The notes beneath the pieces were generated by a model that worked only from the letters and a program-made list of their open reading frames with translations, made no database searches and had not been told where the DNA came from. The position numbers and the translations under genes were made by a program. Below are positions 24,176-34,915 of a stretch of DNA of 64,000 nt, in pieces (the first letter of the stretch is position 1; every line of letters starts with the position of its first letter). The DNA comes from Fistulifera solaris (lineage: Eukaryota > Bacillariophyta > Bacillariophyceae > Naviculales > Stauroneidaceae). The DNA lies in contig AP026156.1 of assembly GCA_030295235.1 (NCBI GenBank), positions 199,001 to 263,000 on the forward strand, given 5' to 3'.

Positions 24176-24411
24176 TGCAGTACACTACATCGTCTTGTAC
24201 ATTCTTCACGTTCTGTCCTTAGAAGGTTAAGGGTCACGGGATTCCATTATCGATTCCATTCATGAATCGTTCTCACTTTATTGAGAACTGCGTCCTGCTC
24301 ATCTTTTCATCGTAGTCTTTAACAAGCTATAATATCTTATTTCCAGAAGAATAATAAAATCCTAAATATTTATTCATTATCATCTTTATGCATTCCTTGT
24401 GAGTCAAGTCA
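24176..24411 (+). repeat. right LTR of gypsy element
   Basis: This 236-bp LTR is preceded by a purine tract. Three T residues separate its end from the right flanking repeat. Confidence 0.85.
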
Positions 24412-24414
24412 TTT

Positions 24415-24548
24415 TTCAAACCGGTACTCACGTAGAAGCTACATGATTTTTGTACCAGGATTTTTCTTGTTTCCGATTTTCTACTGAAAATCAAACCGGA
24501 AACAACCGGAAACTACCGAAGCCAAGCGAAGTCAACCAAACCCAACCA
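24415..24548 (+). repeat. flanking direct repeat, right copy
   Basis: This 134-bp block is the second copy of 19296-19439. It is followed by AACCAAAG-type sequence and the inverted terminal repeat at 24565-24578. Confidence 0.8.
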
Positions 24549-24578
24549 AACCAAAGTACAAAATCAAACCGGTACTAA

Positions 24579-25176
24579 AAGTCACTAAGTAATCATTTTT
24601 AAGCAAAATACTTTTTTAATTGTACCGACACGGGGTCTACAGTATACGTAGAAAATAATATGAAGCAGTTAACGTAGTAAAAGAGTATAAGTACTTTTGT
24701 AAGACTTGCACTTAAAGTTAGTTTGCTATTAATAATTCAATTATTGCCCCCCGGTATTGTTGCCCACAGTACAAAATGCACTACTGGTACATGGTACAGT
24801 TTCACTTTCGCTTTCACTTTCGCTTTCACTTTCGCTATTTACCAGTTTTAATTCTTTATCGTAAAACATCGCGAATTCTCTGATTTTTTGTTTTCGATGT
24901 CAGTTGAAAAAGGAATAATTTGTTTTTTCGACAATTTTCGCAGTTGTCCTTTTTCCCGCATCCTCCGGTTTTGGTGAGGCGCGCGCGCATTTCGATGATG
25001 CACACGCACTCGGGACTCGGGACACACAATCAATTCCAACAACTAGAAAGTTGATGATAATTCGCTTTTTCAGCTTGCTTCTCTGCCCTTAGATGGCCAA
25101 ATCTGATCGTATCTGAAAGATTTCAGCTACTAATATTCGGCTGTGTTTCCATTCCGTGATCTATAGCTTATATTGC
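24579..25176. other. intergenic with a 12-bp microsatellite
   Basis: No gene is seen. Positions 24800-24835 are three perfect copies of TTTCACTTTCGC. The segment also includes the 3' flank of the minus-strand gene ending at 25177. Confidence 0.5.
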
Positions 25177-27856
25177 TCAAGCCCAGTACACGTGAGAGAA
25201 CCCAAATGTGGCGTCACGGCCTCCCACAATCCGAATTCCTAACTCAATATCTTTTGGCGGTTTCCCCGCAAATTGTTCCGGAGCGTTCAATAGCACAGAG
25301 AACTCCATCAGGCGCTCTACTTCGACGAGTTGTTCGGTGAATTGCTCGGCCGTCCAAGTATGTACGACACCATCAATCGAATACTCCACTTGAAACTTTT
25401 CCGGAAACTCCTTAGAAGTGGGAGCATTGGCTTCTTCGTCACTCAAAGGATGAGCACATGTTTCTTCGTTGTTCTCGCACTTCCATCCCAACGTCTTCGT
25501 ATTATCATTCGGTTTGGCTTTGACGAGCCTTACGATAATGTACCCTTCCTTCACTTGATTTAGCGTCATGAGCAGCCAGCCACTGAGACCATCACCAATG
25601 AAAAAAGCACGCGCATCATTGTGGCCGTACAACAAGCAATTCATGCTTTCCGCACGGTTGCAAAAGGAATCATAGGTGGCATCGCAATTATCTGGGGCAC
25701 CCACTGATTCGTGTATCTGCCAGCCTTTCCCAGGAACCAAGCTTGATTTTGCGGCGGTAGTACTGTAAGCGGGTGGATTGAGTTGTTGATGCAAGTTTTC
25801 GTATCGCGCTCGTAAAGGAACAAAGTCGACACCATTTTCGACTATTGCCAAGTAATCAATATGGCCGTCGGGAGGATCCAAAGCTGGATTGTATACGTCG
25901 GGCGGATCATAAGCATTGGGTTTCGGTTGACCGACATCCATATCACTCCGTAATATTCTCCGAATACTCGTGGTGGCCGGATTCGCGCGTGGCGTGAACT
26001 CACTATGACCTTGAAACGGAATATTGCAAATAGCATCGGGAAGTCCAATATCAAAACACTGAGAGGTAGTGTCATTGCGGACTGCTGTGCGAATGCGCTC
26101 GAACTCATCGGTTATGTGGAATTCTGAGTCAGGGAGCGTGTAATTGTTCAGGTCGCGCCAGTCGACGAGTGCATTCCGTAAAACTTTAATTATATTGTAC
26201 GCAATCAAACGACTGAATAGCTGATGCATCCAATTTCCGGGATGCCATCTTTTGATAAAAAGCAGAGACCGATAACGTGAGCAGAGAATAATGGAAACTG
26301 CTTTCTTCAGCAAAACAACTTACTTGGCGCGTCCACCCATTACATCCAATTGCTTTTCGGGCGTATAATCTTTTCGATCGATCCAACACACTCCGTTGTA
26401 TCCCGACTTTCGACATTCTGCATTCATCTCCTTGGAGCAAATCAGAAACAGCGTTGCATACGGCAGATGTTTAATATCGTCGTAAGTGGCAGTTTCTGGG
26501 ATGCCCGCATAGCCGTCACCCCATTCACCACTCCCCCAATACCCCGCGCCGCATAGACCGTCGTATCGGCCATTGACAGGCTGTCCGAACAAAACAGGGA
26601 CACGATCACCGCCAAGTAATCCCTGCCTTGCAAATATGTCACGGGGCTTGATATCACCTTCCGTCCTGTATTAAGTTATGCGTTAGATCCGTTCACTTTG
26701 ATCAGAACGAAAGAGCGACAGTCAATTTCACTTACATGCCCGAATTCCATACGAGAATGGCATTATCACCACCATAAAACGACTGCGACGCCAACCCGTT
26801 GTGTACGGTACCCAAACCTCCCATTCCGACATTGCGACTGATATGATAGACTCCCAACCGCGCCAATATTGGTTCCAACGCTCGCTGAACTTGCATGATA
26901 TACGATTGCGTAAAATGATTTCCGTGTCCCGCACTACTACTGTGTCCTCCCATGGTCAAAAAGAATTTATCTTCCGTCATAATACTGTGCAACAAATGCT
27001 TGCGAATGAATTGGAGCGTCGTTTCGCTCGTACGTCCGGCATTGCCGGGAGGATGTTTGCGATTGTACGGTACATTCGGCATGGACATGTTGAACATGAA
27101 AGCCGGGTCATCCTTGGTCAAATCACGAAAGGCATCTTCCAAAGGGCCGCCCTCATAGTGTCCATATTCCGCCAACATGGCGGCCATGGCGCGTTCGGTT
27201 AACGCAATCCCTTGATCGACGAACTGCGGCAAATATTCGGGATCGACTTGCCAGGCGTTGGGAGGAAAAGCACTCAGGGGAACATCACGATTGGGATACT
27301 GAGCATACAATGATTCCAAATTGGGTCGGGGTGTCTTGTCTTCCAAGGTCCAAGATCCCCATTTTTTCGCTAATTCGGGCAAATTGGTCCGATCATGACG
27401 TGCGCGACGTACATAGGCACTGGAAAAATACGGTGGTGGATGTTGAAAGCCGGGCTTTTCGGGGTGTAACGCTTCGACTGTGGCGGGTACATTGATGATT
27501 GTCGTGTGTCCGTGAGAGGATGATGATGAAGGGTCAATCAAAGGATCTTGCTCCGGTGCTTCGGGGACTCGAATGTCGAGACCGTCCTCTATGTCTATCG
27601 TAGTATCCTCCACGTTAGCGGCTTCCGGTAAATCTTCAACGTCAGTGACTAGCGTATTTTGATCAACTTTTGCTGGAGACAAAAGCCAGGCTGCAGCAAT
27701 GATACATAGAGCAAATAAAATTATTTGCTTCCGATTGCGTGAAGGAGGAGAAGGGTTTGTAGGCGCGGATGATTTTATTCTCGGAACATCGATTCTTCCT
27801 CCCGTTTCTTCTATTAAAGACTCCATTTCGAGTCCGTATTCTTCTGGATCTTCCAT
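25177..27856 (-). CDS. type II membrane protein with SGNH/GDSL-hydrolase-like luminal region (three exons)
   Basis: Three exons (27856-26736, 26665-26324, 26248-25177) joined by 70- and 75-bp GT-AG introns give an uninterrupted 844-residue protein. A basic stretch at 40-43 and a hydrophobic segment at about 44-60 make a signal anchor, so the bulk should be luminal or extracellular. Around residues 299-318 it reads FLTMGGHSSSAGHGN, followed by GMGGLGTVHNG (344-354) and DNAILVWNSGMTEG across the first splice site. This order resembles SGNH-hydrolase blocks, with GHS where the classic family has GDS. A Cys-containing WHPGNWMHQLF segment opens the third exon. I infer a hydrolase or acyl-esterase role in the secretory pathway; no substrate is visible. 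It could instead be a diatom-specific family. It shares a 349-bp divergent promoter region with the gene at 28206. Confidence 0.6.
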
Positions 27857-28205
27857 GATATGTAGATAATTGAGAGAAGGGTATCAAAAGGAAACAATTA
27901 AGGTCGTAGGATAAATAAAAAAAAATGAAAAGAGGCATTTTATTTCGCCGCAAAAAGTCACAACAAAAGTCGAAACGTCATCAGTGCCGGTACGACATTT
28001 TATATCTTCGGTCCGGTATTTGCGTTGATGTGACGTCACAAATGCTTTCGTCGCTTTAATTTTTCTGACTTCTTTTTCTCGCATCAATCGCGACCGTGAT
28101 GGCTTGCAATAATTTGGCTTTGTGCTTTGTTTACCTATAGACCCTACATGCCCGCATTTTCTTTTTTCAAATCTGAATTTGATTGAATATTATTATTTTT
28201 CTGTA
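27857..28205. promoter_or_regulatory. divergent intergenic promoter region with a TGACGTCA palindrome
   Basis: This 349-bp region separates two genes transcribed away from each other. TGACGTCA at 28031-28038 is a perfect CRE-type palindrome. Its halves equal the TGACGT/ACGTCA CO2-cAMP response elements known from Phaeodactylum tricornutum promoters. Whether it acts here is inference. Confidence 0.4.
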
Positions 28206-30041
28206 ATGATTAACATGGAATGCCGATCATCGGCTTTCCTGTTTGTGAGCTGGGTAGCGTTGGTGGCCTGGCGAAGCACGTCTGTGCATTCCATTGCTCC
28301 GAGAAGTGCGAGTAACCTTTCTCTTTCGAAACAAAAACGACACTTTTTGACGCGACAATCAAGCTGTTTCCCTTGTAGCAACGTCATTTCGTTGTCAGCG
28401 AAACGAATATCGTCGTCTCAAGAGCGAAATGCCGATGATACACAAAAGGATGACTACCCATCCTCATCATCCAACGAGCGAATTGTCGAATTCAAACTGC
28501 ATTCTTCTATCGGCAGTATCCCCGCCGAAGCCTGGGATGCTTGCTTGACCAATTCTTCGTCACCCTTTCTTTCACATGCATGGCTCCGGTGCTTGGAAGA
28601 ATCAAAATGTGCATCTCCTTCCACGGGTTGGGTACCCTCACACGTTTCCATTTTGATGGACTCACAAACGGTGGGCTTTGCTCCTCTCTACATTAAGGGA
28701 CATTCGTTGGGAGAATTCATTTTTGATCAACAATTCGCCGAAGCCGCTTATCAGAATGGTATCGACTATTATCCCAAACTACTGGTCGGTGTACCCTTTA
28801 CGCCGGCCACGGGCCAGCGCATTTTGTGGCATCCACAACTCGTGCTAGAAAGCTTTTCTCGTGAAGAGATCAAAACATTGAATCAATCGGTAGCTCGATT
28901 TTTGAAAGAGTTGGCTTCCAGCAATCGAGTATCGTCGGTACACATTAATTTTCTCACGGAAGCAGAAGCCGAAGATTTGGGTGGGCCATTGCCACGGCCC
29001 GTCGAAGATTCCGAGGATGTGAAGGGCGTTTCACAGAAAATACGTTCCATTTTTCAGCGACTGGATATCAAAGACAGCTACTTGCGAAGGACGTCTCTCC
29101 AATATCACTGGCAGAATGTGAATCCGAACAATGGCGGAAAACCATTTGAATCCTTTGATGACTATTTGTCTTGTTTCAAAAGCAAAAAGAGGATAAACAT
29201 ACGGCGTGAGCGAAAGAAGGTACTAGAGGAAGTAGGCGTCGTCATTGATGTAATCGCCGGCAAGGATATTCTACAATATCCAGGTTTAGTCGAGCGCATG
29301 TTTGAAATATATTTGTCTACTATTGACAAAATGGTGTGGGGTCGTCAATATCTGACGATAGAGTTTTTTCAACTACTGTCTCGTTCGGATTTCATAGATT
29401 ACCTCGTGTTTGTGTGTGCGCGACAAAATGTTTCCGAACGTAAGGACAAACTGGAGGCTTCCGATGTCTTTGCTGGTACATTCAGTAAGTGATGTACTCG
29501 ACCACCATCCTGTATTCCATTTCACTACTCACCATACTCTTCTTCATAAAGATATTGTGAAAGATGGAGTCTTTTATGGTCGCTATTGGGTAAGCTTAGT
29601 TACACTGTGAGTTTGCTTCCTTTTAAACCCAGCTGGTTCTCACATTGAAAAAGGGATGCTTACCGGACCGAGAGGTAAAGAATTTGCATTTTGAGTGCTG
29701 TTATTGGTCAGCGATCGACTATTGCATTCGTAATGGCTTGCGAAGGATGGAGCCAGGTGCCGGAGGAGGAGGTGCGTTTACTTACTGCTTTCGTTTGGCT
29801 CCGTTACTGCTGACTAGTTATCGTTTCTCATTATTAATTCTCTGCAACTTCAGACTACAAATGGGCACGGGGCTTTGATCCTGCTCTCATTCACTCCGTT
29901 CACTACATTTGCCATCCCGGATTACGACGGGCAGTGGGTCAATTTCTCATCGATGAGACAGAAAACAATGTGGAGCTGACCAAGTTTTTGTTAGAAAGAA
30001 GTGCAGTTGGCAACCGACAAGTATCTACAGAGAAATGCTGA
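28206..30041 (+). CDS. FemAB/GNAT-like acyltransferase family protein (COG3146 type), organelle-targeted, four exons
   Basis: Exons 28206-29484, 29552-29589, 29654-29771 and 29854-30041 join in frame to 540 residues. All introns are short GT-AG (64-82 bp). The first ~85 residues are hydrophobic, then Ser/Arg-rich, like an organelle transit sequence. The core matches the peptidoglycan-biosynthesis/recognition-like family of GNAT fold proteins: WDACLTNSSSPFLSHAWLRCLE, then APLYIKGHSLGEFIFDQ, KLLVGVPFTPATGQR, the exon-spanning FAGTFN...VFYGRYWG, and LHFECCYW...EPGAGGGDYKWARGF. The second exon is only 38 bp. Biochemical activity in this family is not settled; an aminoacyl or acyl transfer is inferred from the fold. 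ATG 28206 is chosen because the frame upstream has no ATG; ATG 28215 is possible. Confidence 0.8.
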
Positions 30042-30172
30042 CATGAATTTCCACAGAATAATTTTTGAGTTAGCTCCTTACGTCTCGACGAAGAGAGTCA
30101 AACTTTTCCCTTTAAGCTAATTCTTTTTACTCATTCTCTCTAGAAATAAGAGGTAGATTGAAGGGCTTCCAA

Positions 30173-30871
30173 CTACAATTCCGGTTCGTCTTCTTCCTCC
30201 TGATAAGTGACCCTTTGTTTTAGAATGTGAACGCGTCGTCGCATCCATTCGAGAAGATCATTACTGAAGCGTTTCTTGATTTTATTTTTCTCCATCGTTT
30301 CAGTTAAACGACCAATTTCAAACTTTTTGCGTTGAATATTCCACGTTTCGATCCTTTCAATAAAATCCTTTTCTCTGTCGCTACAACCTTCCAGAGTCTC
30401 AACATCACAAGTCAATTTGTCGACCACGTCCTTGCCTTGAATTTCAAGAATCTCCATCTGAAAAATCAGCGCTTCGCCCGGACCGATCTTAGGTGGGCTG
30501 CCTCGATCACCGTAAGCTAGTTCTGACGGTATGTAAAGCTCCCACTTGTCTCCTTCTACCATCATTTGCATCGCTTCCGTCCAGCCGGCAATCACTTGAT
30601 TGGGAGCAAACGTGATGGGATCACCCCGATCATAGCTACTATCAAACGTCGTACCATCAATGAGCGTTCCGGAATAGTGACAAAGGCAAGGAGTTGTCGG
30701 CTTAGGATGCACTTTGCCGTCGCCTTTTCGGAGCACTTTGTACATGAGCCCCGACTTTCGTTCGACGACGTCCGGTTCGTTCCGTTTTCCGGCTAGGAAC
30801 TCAATGCCCGCGTCATTCGTCTTCGCCCATAGGCAAGAAGGTAATAGAAAAAGCAATACAAATAGTCTCAT
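30173..30871 (-). CDS. FKBP-type peptidyl-prolyl cis-trans isomerase, secretory (ER)
   Basis: This single exon encodes 232 residues. Starting at ATG 30871 gives a clear signal peptide (MRLFVLLFLLPSCLWA). An in-frame upstream extension (to 30955) is disfavoured because it would bury the signal peptide and crosses a tandem repeat. The FKBP domain (about residues 38-140) has GLMYKVLRKGDG, HYSGTLIDGTTFDSSYDRG, VIAGWTEAMQMMVEGDKWELYIP and LAYGDRG...ALIFQMEILEI, with the family's binding-pocket residues. A basic, helical C-terminal extension of about 80 residues ends in an acidic tail (DEPEL) that is only loosely like an ER-retention signal. The likely role is protein folding in the ER. It is convergent with the FemAB-like gene (131 bp between stops). 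Confidence 0.85.
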   Translation of the reverse strand: MRLFVLLFLLPSCLWAKTNDAGIEFLAGKRNEPDVVERKSGLMYKVLRKGDGKVHPKPTTPCLCHYSGTLIDGTTFDSSYDRGDPITFAPNQVIAGWTEAMQMMVEGDKWELYIPSELAYGDRGSPPKIGPGEALIFQMEILEIQGKDVVDKLTCDVETLEGCSDREKDFIERIETWNIQRKKFEIGRLTETMEKNKIKKRFSNDLLEWMRRRVHILKQRVTYQEEEDEPEL

Positions 30872-30886
30872 GTTGTATTTTATAAA

Positions 30887-30944
30887 CAGCACTGTTGACA
30901 TGGTTATATTGTGCACAGCAATGTTGACATGGTTATATTGTTCA
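30887..30944. repeat. two tandem copies of a 29-bp repeat upstream of the FKBP gene
   Basis: Units at 30887-30915 and 30916-30944 share TGTTGACATGGTTATATTGT and differ at two or three positions. They lie just upstream of the chosen FKBP start, in its 5' leader or promoter. Confidence 0.8.
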
Positions 30945-31409
30945 TCGTAATGCAAGCCGTTGCGACGTCAAACGCCGACTAGCGCGAAATGTAAAAGCTT
31001 GTTTGGCGTCTAGTCTCTTTAGAACCGTTACGACCTGTCATTTGTGTGTTTCAATCACACTACACACTTGATGTAGTCCGGTCACTCACGTTTGAGCACT
31101 TTGTAGAGAAGTGTAGAAAATAAAATTGCCCCGAACTCCCGAAATTGGACTGTGGAAAGAGGGTACTAAACGGTCTTGCTGGTTAGCTTGCTGACGTAGA
31201 CATGGTTGGATGTTTTTGGAAAGTGTTGCAACAAGAGCGACGACGGGTGCACAGTTCGAGGAGAGAACGATCGAATAAAAACGACCCCGCATTTTCATCT
31301 CTTGTTTTCACTGCCAAGATACACCGCATAAAAAATAATTGACTTCCGGACTATCGAGCAATTCCATGCTCTTTCCTTGTTCAAATTACCGAAGAGACTG
31401 CTTCGAATC
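30945..31409. other. intergenic, FKBP promoter side
   Basis: No gene is recognised. The segment contains an ACGTCA near 30965 and lies between the FKBP start and a doubtful small frame at 31410. Confidence 0.35.
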
Positions 31410-31748
31410 ATGAACGCTTATGTTTCAATAGCTTCACTCTGCATTATGATGATATACAGCTATCCGGATCTGATTGCTTTTCTTTTAAGAGAACTCCGAA
31501 AGCGAATCGTGAGAGTATTTGCGAAGGCGAAAGCTCGAAGAAGGTCCTCGGGGAAAGTGCAGTTCTCGCACAGTCAAGTACGAGTATTCACTGACGATGC
31601 TATGCAGGATTCGTTTCACAGTTTGGCGGAGAGCTCCGTATCGAGCGATGGACTCAGCGTGTGCAGCGATGCGCCCTGGCGCCGGCGGAGGAGGGTCTTT
31701 CCTTCGCAATGGAGAACCCGAAATCATGTTCCTGCAGGAACTAGCTGA
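31410..31748 (+). CDS. small putative single-pass membrane protein, unrecognised
   Basis: From ATG 31410 the frame encodes 112 residues. It opens with a hydrophobic segment (about 4-24, VSIASLCIMMIYSYPDL), followed by a strongly basic stretch (RELRKRIVRVFAKAKARRR), a Ser-rich middle and an Arg-rich tail. That layout would suit a small membrane-anchored protein with a cytosolic basic tail. I recognise no family, and an overlapping ATG in another frame (31361) lies just upstream. It may be a chance frame. Confidence 0.3.
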   Translation: MNAYVSIASLCIMMIYSYPDLIAFLLRELRKRIVRVFAKAKARRRSSGKVQFSHSQVRVFTDDAMQDSFHSLAESSVSSDGLSVCSDAPWRRRRRVFPSQWRTRNHVPAGTS

Positions 31749-32290
31749 TCATGTTTCGACGGAGAAATCTCTTGTGAAGCTACATGATTAATTTGCCGAT
31801 TCATTTGCACGCATTTGCAGGTTGCGACGGCGAAGGGCACTCTCACTTGACTCCAATAGAAGCTGCATGCTTCTCAATTCGTTTGAGAACCCTTTCACCC
31901 ATTATTTTCAGCCTCATCCTTTGCGACATGAGATAGAGCTAGAGACATTCGGCATTCGACCTAAGAAGTTTCAATTATGAATATTAATGCCCCGGAGTAT
32001 CAATTTTTGCTTGAAATCTAAGCTCAGTGCATCAATCTAACCTGAGAAGCCCATTCATCTTGATTTTTAATAAATATCTTTTTTATAATGCAGATGAATT
32101 GTTTTCTAGCCTTAAAAAAAATATCAATTTAGTCTCTTCTAAAACTAGGAAAACATAGCACTATTGCAGTCGTGTCAAAAGGCTCCACTGTAACGGGTAA
32201 AAATTCTAAACCGTTTCAGTGTTTGTTACGGCTACTTAATTCGCGCTATTCAAAAGATCGAGTATGTTGCAGAGCATTACTTTATTACGC
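31749..32290. other. intergenic, no gene recognised
   Basis: AT-rich sequence at the 3' side of the COG6 gene. I see no coding signature or repeat. Confidence 0.4.
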
Positions 32291-34506
32291 CTAAGCGGAA
32301 AACAAAGTATTGACCTGTTCGGGCTTGTGCTGCCAGAAAGAAAGATCATCATACCCGCCTTCGACAGTTGCATTTTCGTGATAAGCTTGATAGAGTTTCG
32401 AGTACACAGAAGCCACTTCCTTAGCGATTTGCGACCTTGCTCTTTTACGCAACAGTGGATCTTTGACTGTGGTTTCCAGAGAAGGAAGTGGCGGCGAATA
32501 CAAGGACGAGTAAAAGTCTCTGACTGCCCGCTCCATATCATCTGAAGAGAGGCCAGGGAAGGAAGCCATAGGCGATGCGATACTACTAGAACTTTGAGAC
32601 TGATGCTCCCATCGTCGATACGAGTCGGCCGCATCTTTGAGTCCACATAAATGCAGTACTTTCTGCGTTTCGTCTTGCACAAGCTCTTCCAAAAGATCAG
32701 ATTCTTTTCTTTGGATAGATTGAAGCAATTCGTGCGCTGCGGCCTCACTAAGTCCGGCAGATGTTGCCGAGCGGACTATGTCGGAAAGGGCCAAGACATC
32801 GTCAATTGAGCTCTTGTCTGATTGTAAAGCAGCGGATATTAGCGCGATACTTGCCCAGTCGAGAGAAAGGATGGCTTTCGCTTCGCTGGCATCTTCGATT
32901 ACAGCTTCGAAGCCCGGAGAATTTACCCGGACCTTCATGAGTTGATTTATCATTGCCTGGGCTTGAGCACCCTCGGATTCACCCGTAGAAGCTCCTAGCT
33001 GATTGAACATGGCTCCGTATGCCCTTGTCGTAGCCTCGTATGCTTGCGTCGTTTCTTGTAAGCATTCCATCAGTGTATCCAACAAAGGATTTTTACGGCT
33101 CTCTTCTCCACTGCCAATGCTTTTCCGAAAATTCTTCTGTATAGCTTGAATATAAAATAGCAGCAATCCCGATATTTCATAGAGATGACCAATGCGTGTC
33201 CTGAAAACAGCCCCTTCTTCCTCAAATTCATCACCAAATCCATCATCTGACTCGTTTTCATCTATTTCATCTGGTCTACGCGCAAGGTTTGTGACAACCT
33301 GAAGAATTCGTGATTTTAGCGGACGAGTAAGGCCGCTCAAACTCGTCGACCACAACTCGGCTAACGTCATCGAAACTTGCACCATCTCCTCCTTTACTGT
33401 GGTAGAAGTCTCCTCTAGTTTCATTTCTTCCAAGGATCGCTCACTAACATCCGCATCAGGATCCTCGTTTGACGGCTGAAACATGAGAAGACCTTTGGCA
33501 ACATCCCCTTCGACAGAGAAAGTGGTAAATACAAAAGCCAGCATCTCTCCCACGTCTAATTTGTAAACAGCGCAGGTTAGAGAATACAATAAAGATGTAG
33601 AGTCACATCAATGCACCGCAATATCACTTACAAACCACCGGATCATGGGCCTTCATCTCCAAGGGTGCTGGGCCGGCTGTCAAAGCTCACGAGAAATCGT
33701 TTCGTAACGTACGATCTTCGGCTGTGTGCCAAGATCTCCAACGCATGCTCATAAAAAGCCGGAACATGTCGTACAGTATAAAAGGCGCGCTTGACAAAGT
33801 CTTGTTGCCACACGTCCTCGTTATCTTCGGCGTTGTTGGCAATACTTTGAAACCAGGAATACAGTCGTTCGTACGCTCGTTCTTGCTTTTGTGCTAAATT
33901 TTCCATCATTCTTAGGGCCGAAGCAGATGATGTGTCGAGCGATTCCGATAGCTCATTACGAATGTTTCTCACTCGCTCTAGTGCCGACAAGAAAGCCAGG
34001 CCATTCACTTGACTGGCATTGTAATCTTCAAAGTTGTAATGATCGAGCAATCGAGCATCGGCAGCACTTAGATCGAAGCGTTCTAGAAAGGAAGAAACGG
34101 CTTCGAGACGCTTTTGCGCCAAACGACGTTGATGAAAGGCATCCGCTAATTGCGCCGCAACAGCGGCTTCATCCGATCCTTCTGCATCGAATCTCTGGCG
34201 ACTGTTGCTTTCGGCAAGAATCTCCTTCACACTCTGGGCAATCATCGATACGTTGGAAATATCCTTCCGCAATTCCGTAACGTTCGCCACCATGCGTTGC
34301 AACTCCGTTTGCAAAACTAATGCTTGTTGCAAGGCATCTTGTTCGATGGCGACACGGACACTCCGCGCATCCATCGTATCCGCTACCGACAAGGCCGCCA
34401 ACGCTTCCAGGGCCGCCTTCATGGCCGGCGTATCGCTGCGGACTTGCAAGGCGCGGTTGACTTTTTCCGTCAACATGGACTGTTGCGGGTTTTCAGCACT
34501 TGACAT
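32291..34506 (-). CDS. COG6: conserved oligomeric Golgi complex subunit 6 (two exons, one single-base frame break)
   Basis: COG6 is a lobe-B subunit of the COG tethering complex for retrograde vesicles at the Golgi. Exon 1 (34506-33632) and exon 2 (33555-32291), joined across a 76-bp intron, give about 712 residues, near the family length. Visible signatures are an N-terminal coiled-coil region (TELQRMVANVTELRKDI), FVKRAFYTVRHVPAFYEHALEILAHSRRS and, across the splice, AHDPVVYVGEMLAF, matching the HDPvRyVGDMLAW block of the family. Reaching that block needs one base fewer near 33650-33660 (a CCC run before TTGGAGATG); otherwise the frame stops at once. The total length, 2140 bases, is one more than a multiple of three, which fits one inserted base. 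A divergent promoter is shared with the gene at 34916. Confidence 0.82.
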
Positions 34507-34915
34507 GTTGATACGAGAGGAGAATAAAAGAATGAAATGATTAGCCTAACTGAGATGACAGAGTTGTTCTTACTCTCGTCTCTCGTTATCTTTCGCAATA
34601 ATGCGGTGCGAGATCGCGATGTCTTAATTCACCGCACCGGTACTAAGTTGGCTTTGATTCTGTAACGCTGCGACTCGATACAGGTATTACCACTCGTGAC
34701 TTCGCAATTTTCGAATGGTGTTGCATGAATTTTTTTACCGTAGCAAAGAAGAAGCAACATGCAAGAACTCGGAAGCTCATCATAATGATCTTCTCAAGTC
34801 GTGCATAGGGCCAACTAATTCTCTTCTTTTTTAAATAAAAGTACGCTGGTTTGAAAAAGATGAGTAATCGTCTCATTTGAGAGCCGTGCTGTCCCCCAAC
34901 CCCTCCTCAATCACC
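34507..34915. promoter_or_regulatory. divergent intergenic promoter region (COG6 / chorein-like gene)
   Basis: This 409-bp region separates the start of COG6 from the ATG at 34916. It should hold both promoters. No specific element is recognised. Confidence 0.35.

Larger units (their letters stand above)
19440..24411 (+). mobile_element. Ty3/gypsy LTR retrotransposon
   Basis: This element of about 4.97 kb has short LTRs (19440-19635 and 24176-24411), both beginning TGCAGTACACTAC and ending GAGTCAAGTCA. The gag start is likely the ATG at 19672. Parts in gypsy order are gag with an Asn/Lys-rich tail (to about 20500), a Cys/His zinc-type segment, protease (FDSGSDHTMF, about 20940), reverse transcriptase with YIDD (about 21540-22130), RNase H (about 22440-22800), and integrase with an HHCC zinc finger (about 23140-23290) and catalytic region (to about 24125). 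A polypurine tract (CTTGGGAGG) precedes the right LTR. The LTRs differ mainly by two short length changes, suggesting moderate to young age. Coding frames are broken in about ten places. Confidence 0.88.
19207..24578. repeat. short repeat with 14-bp terminal inverted repeats, interrupted by a gypsy element
   Basis: TTAGTACCGGTTTG at 19207-19220 and its perfect reverse complement at 24565-24578 bracket the gypsy element and its flanking repeats. The sequence between each end and the LTRs is made of recurring ACCGGTACT, AACCAAACC and GAAGCCAAGC motifs. Without the gypsy element and one flank copy this would be a unit of about 250 bp with inverted ends, resembling a small non-autonomous DNA transposon. 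No clear target duplication is visible outside the ends, so the classification is uncertain. Confidence 0.45.

Noticed and set aside
34877-34915. N-terminal extension of the chorein-like gene
   Set aside because: It begins with TTG; the first ATG in frame is at 34916.
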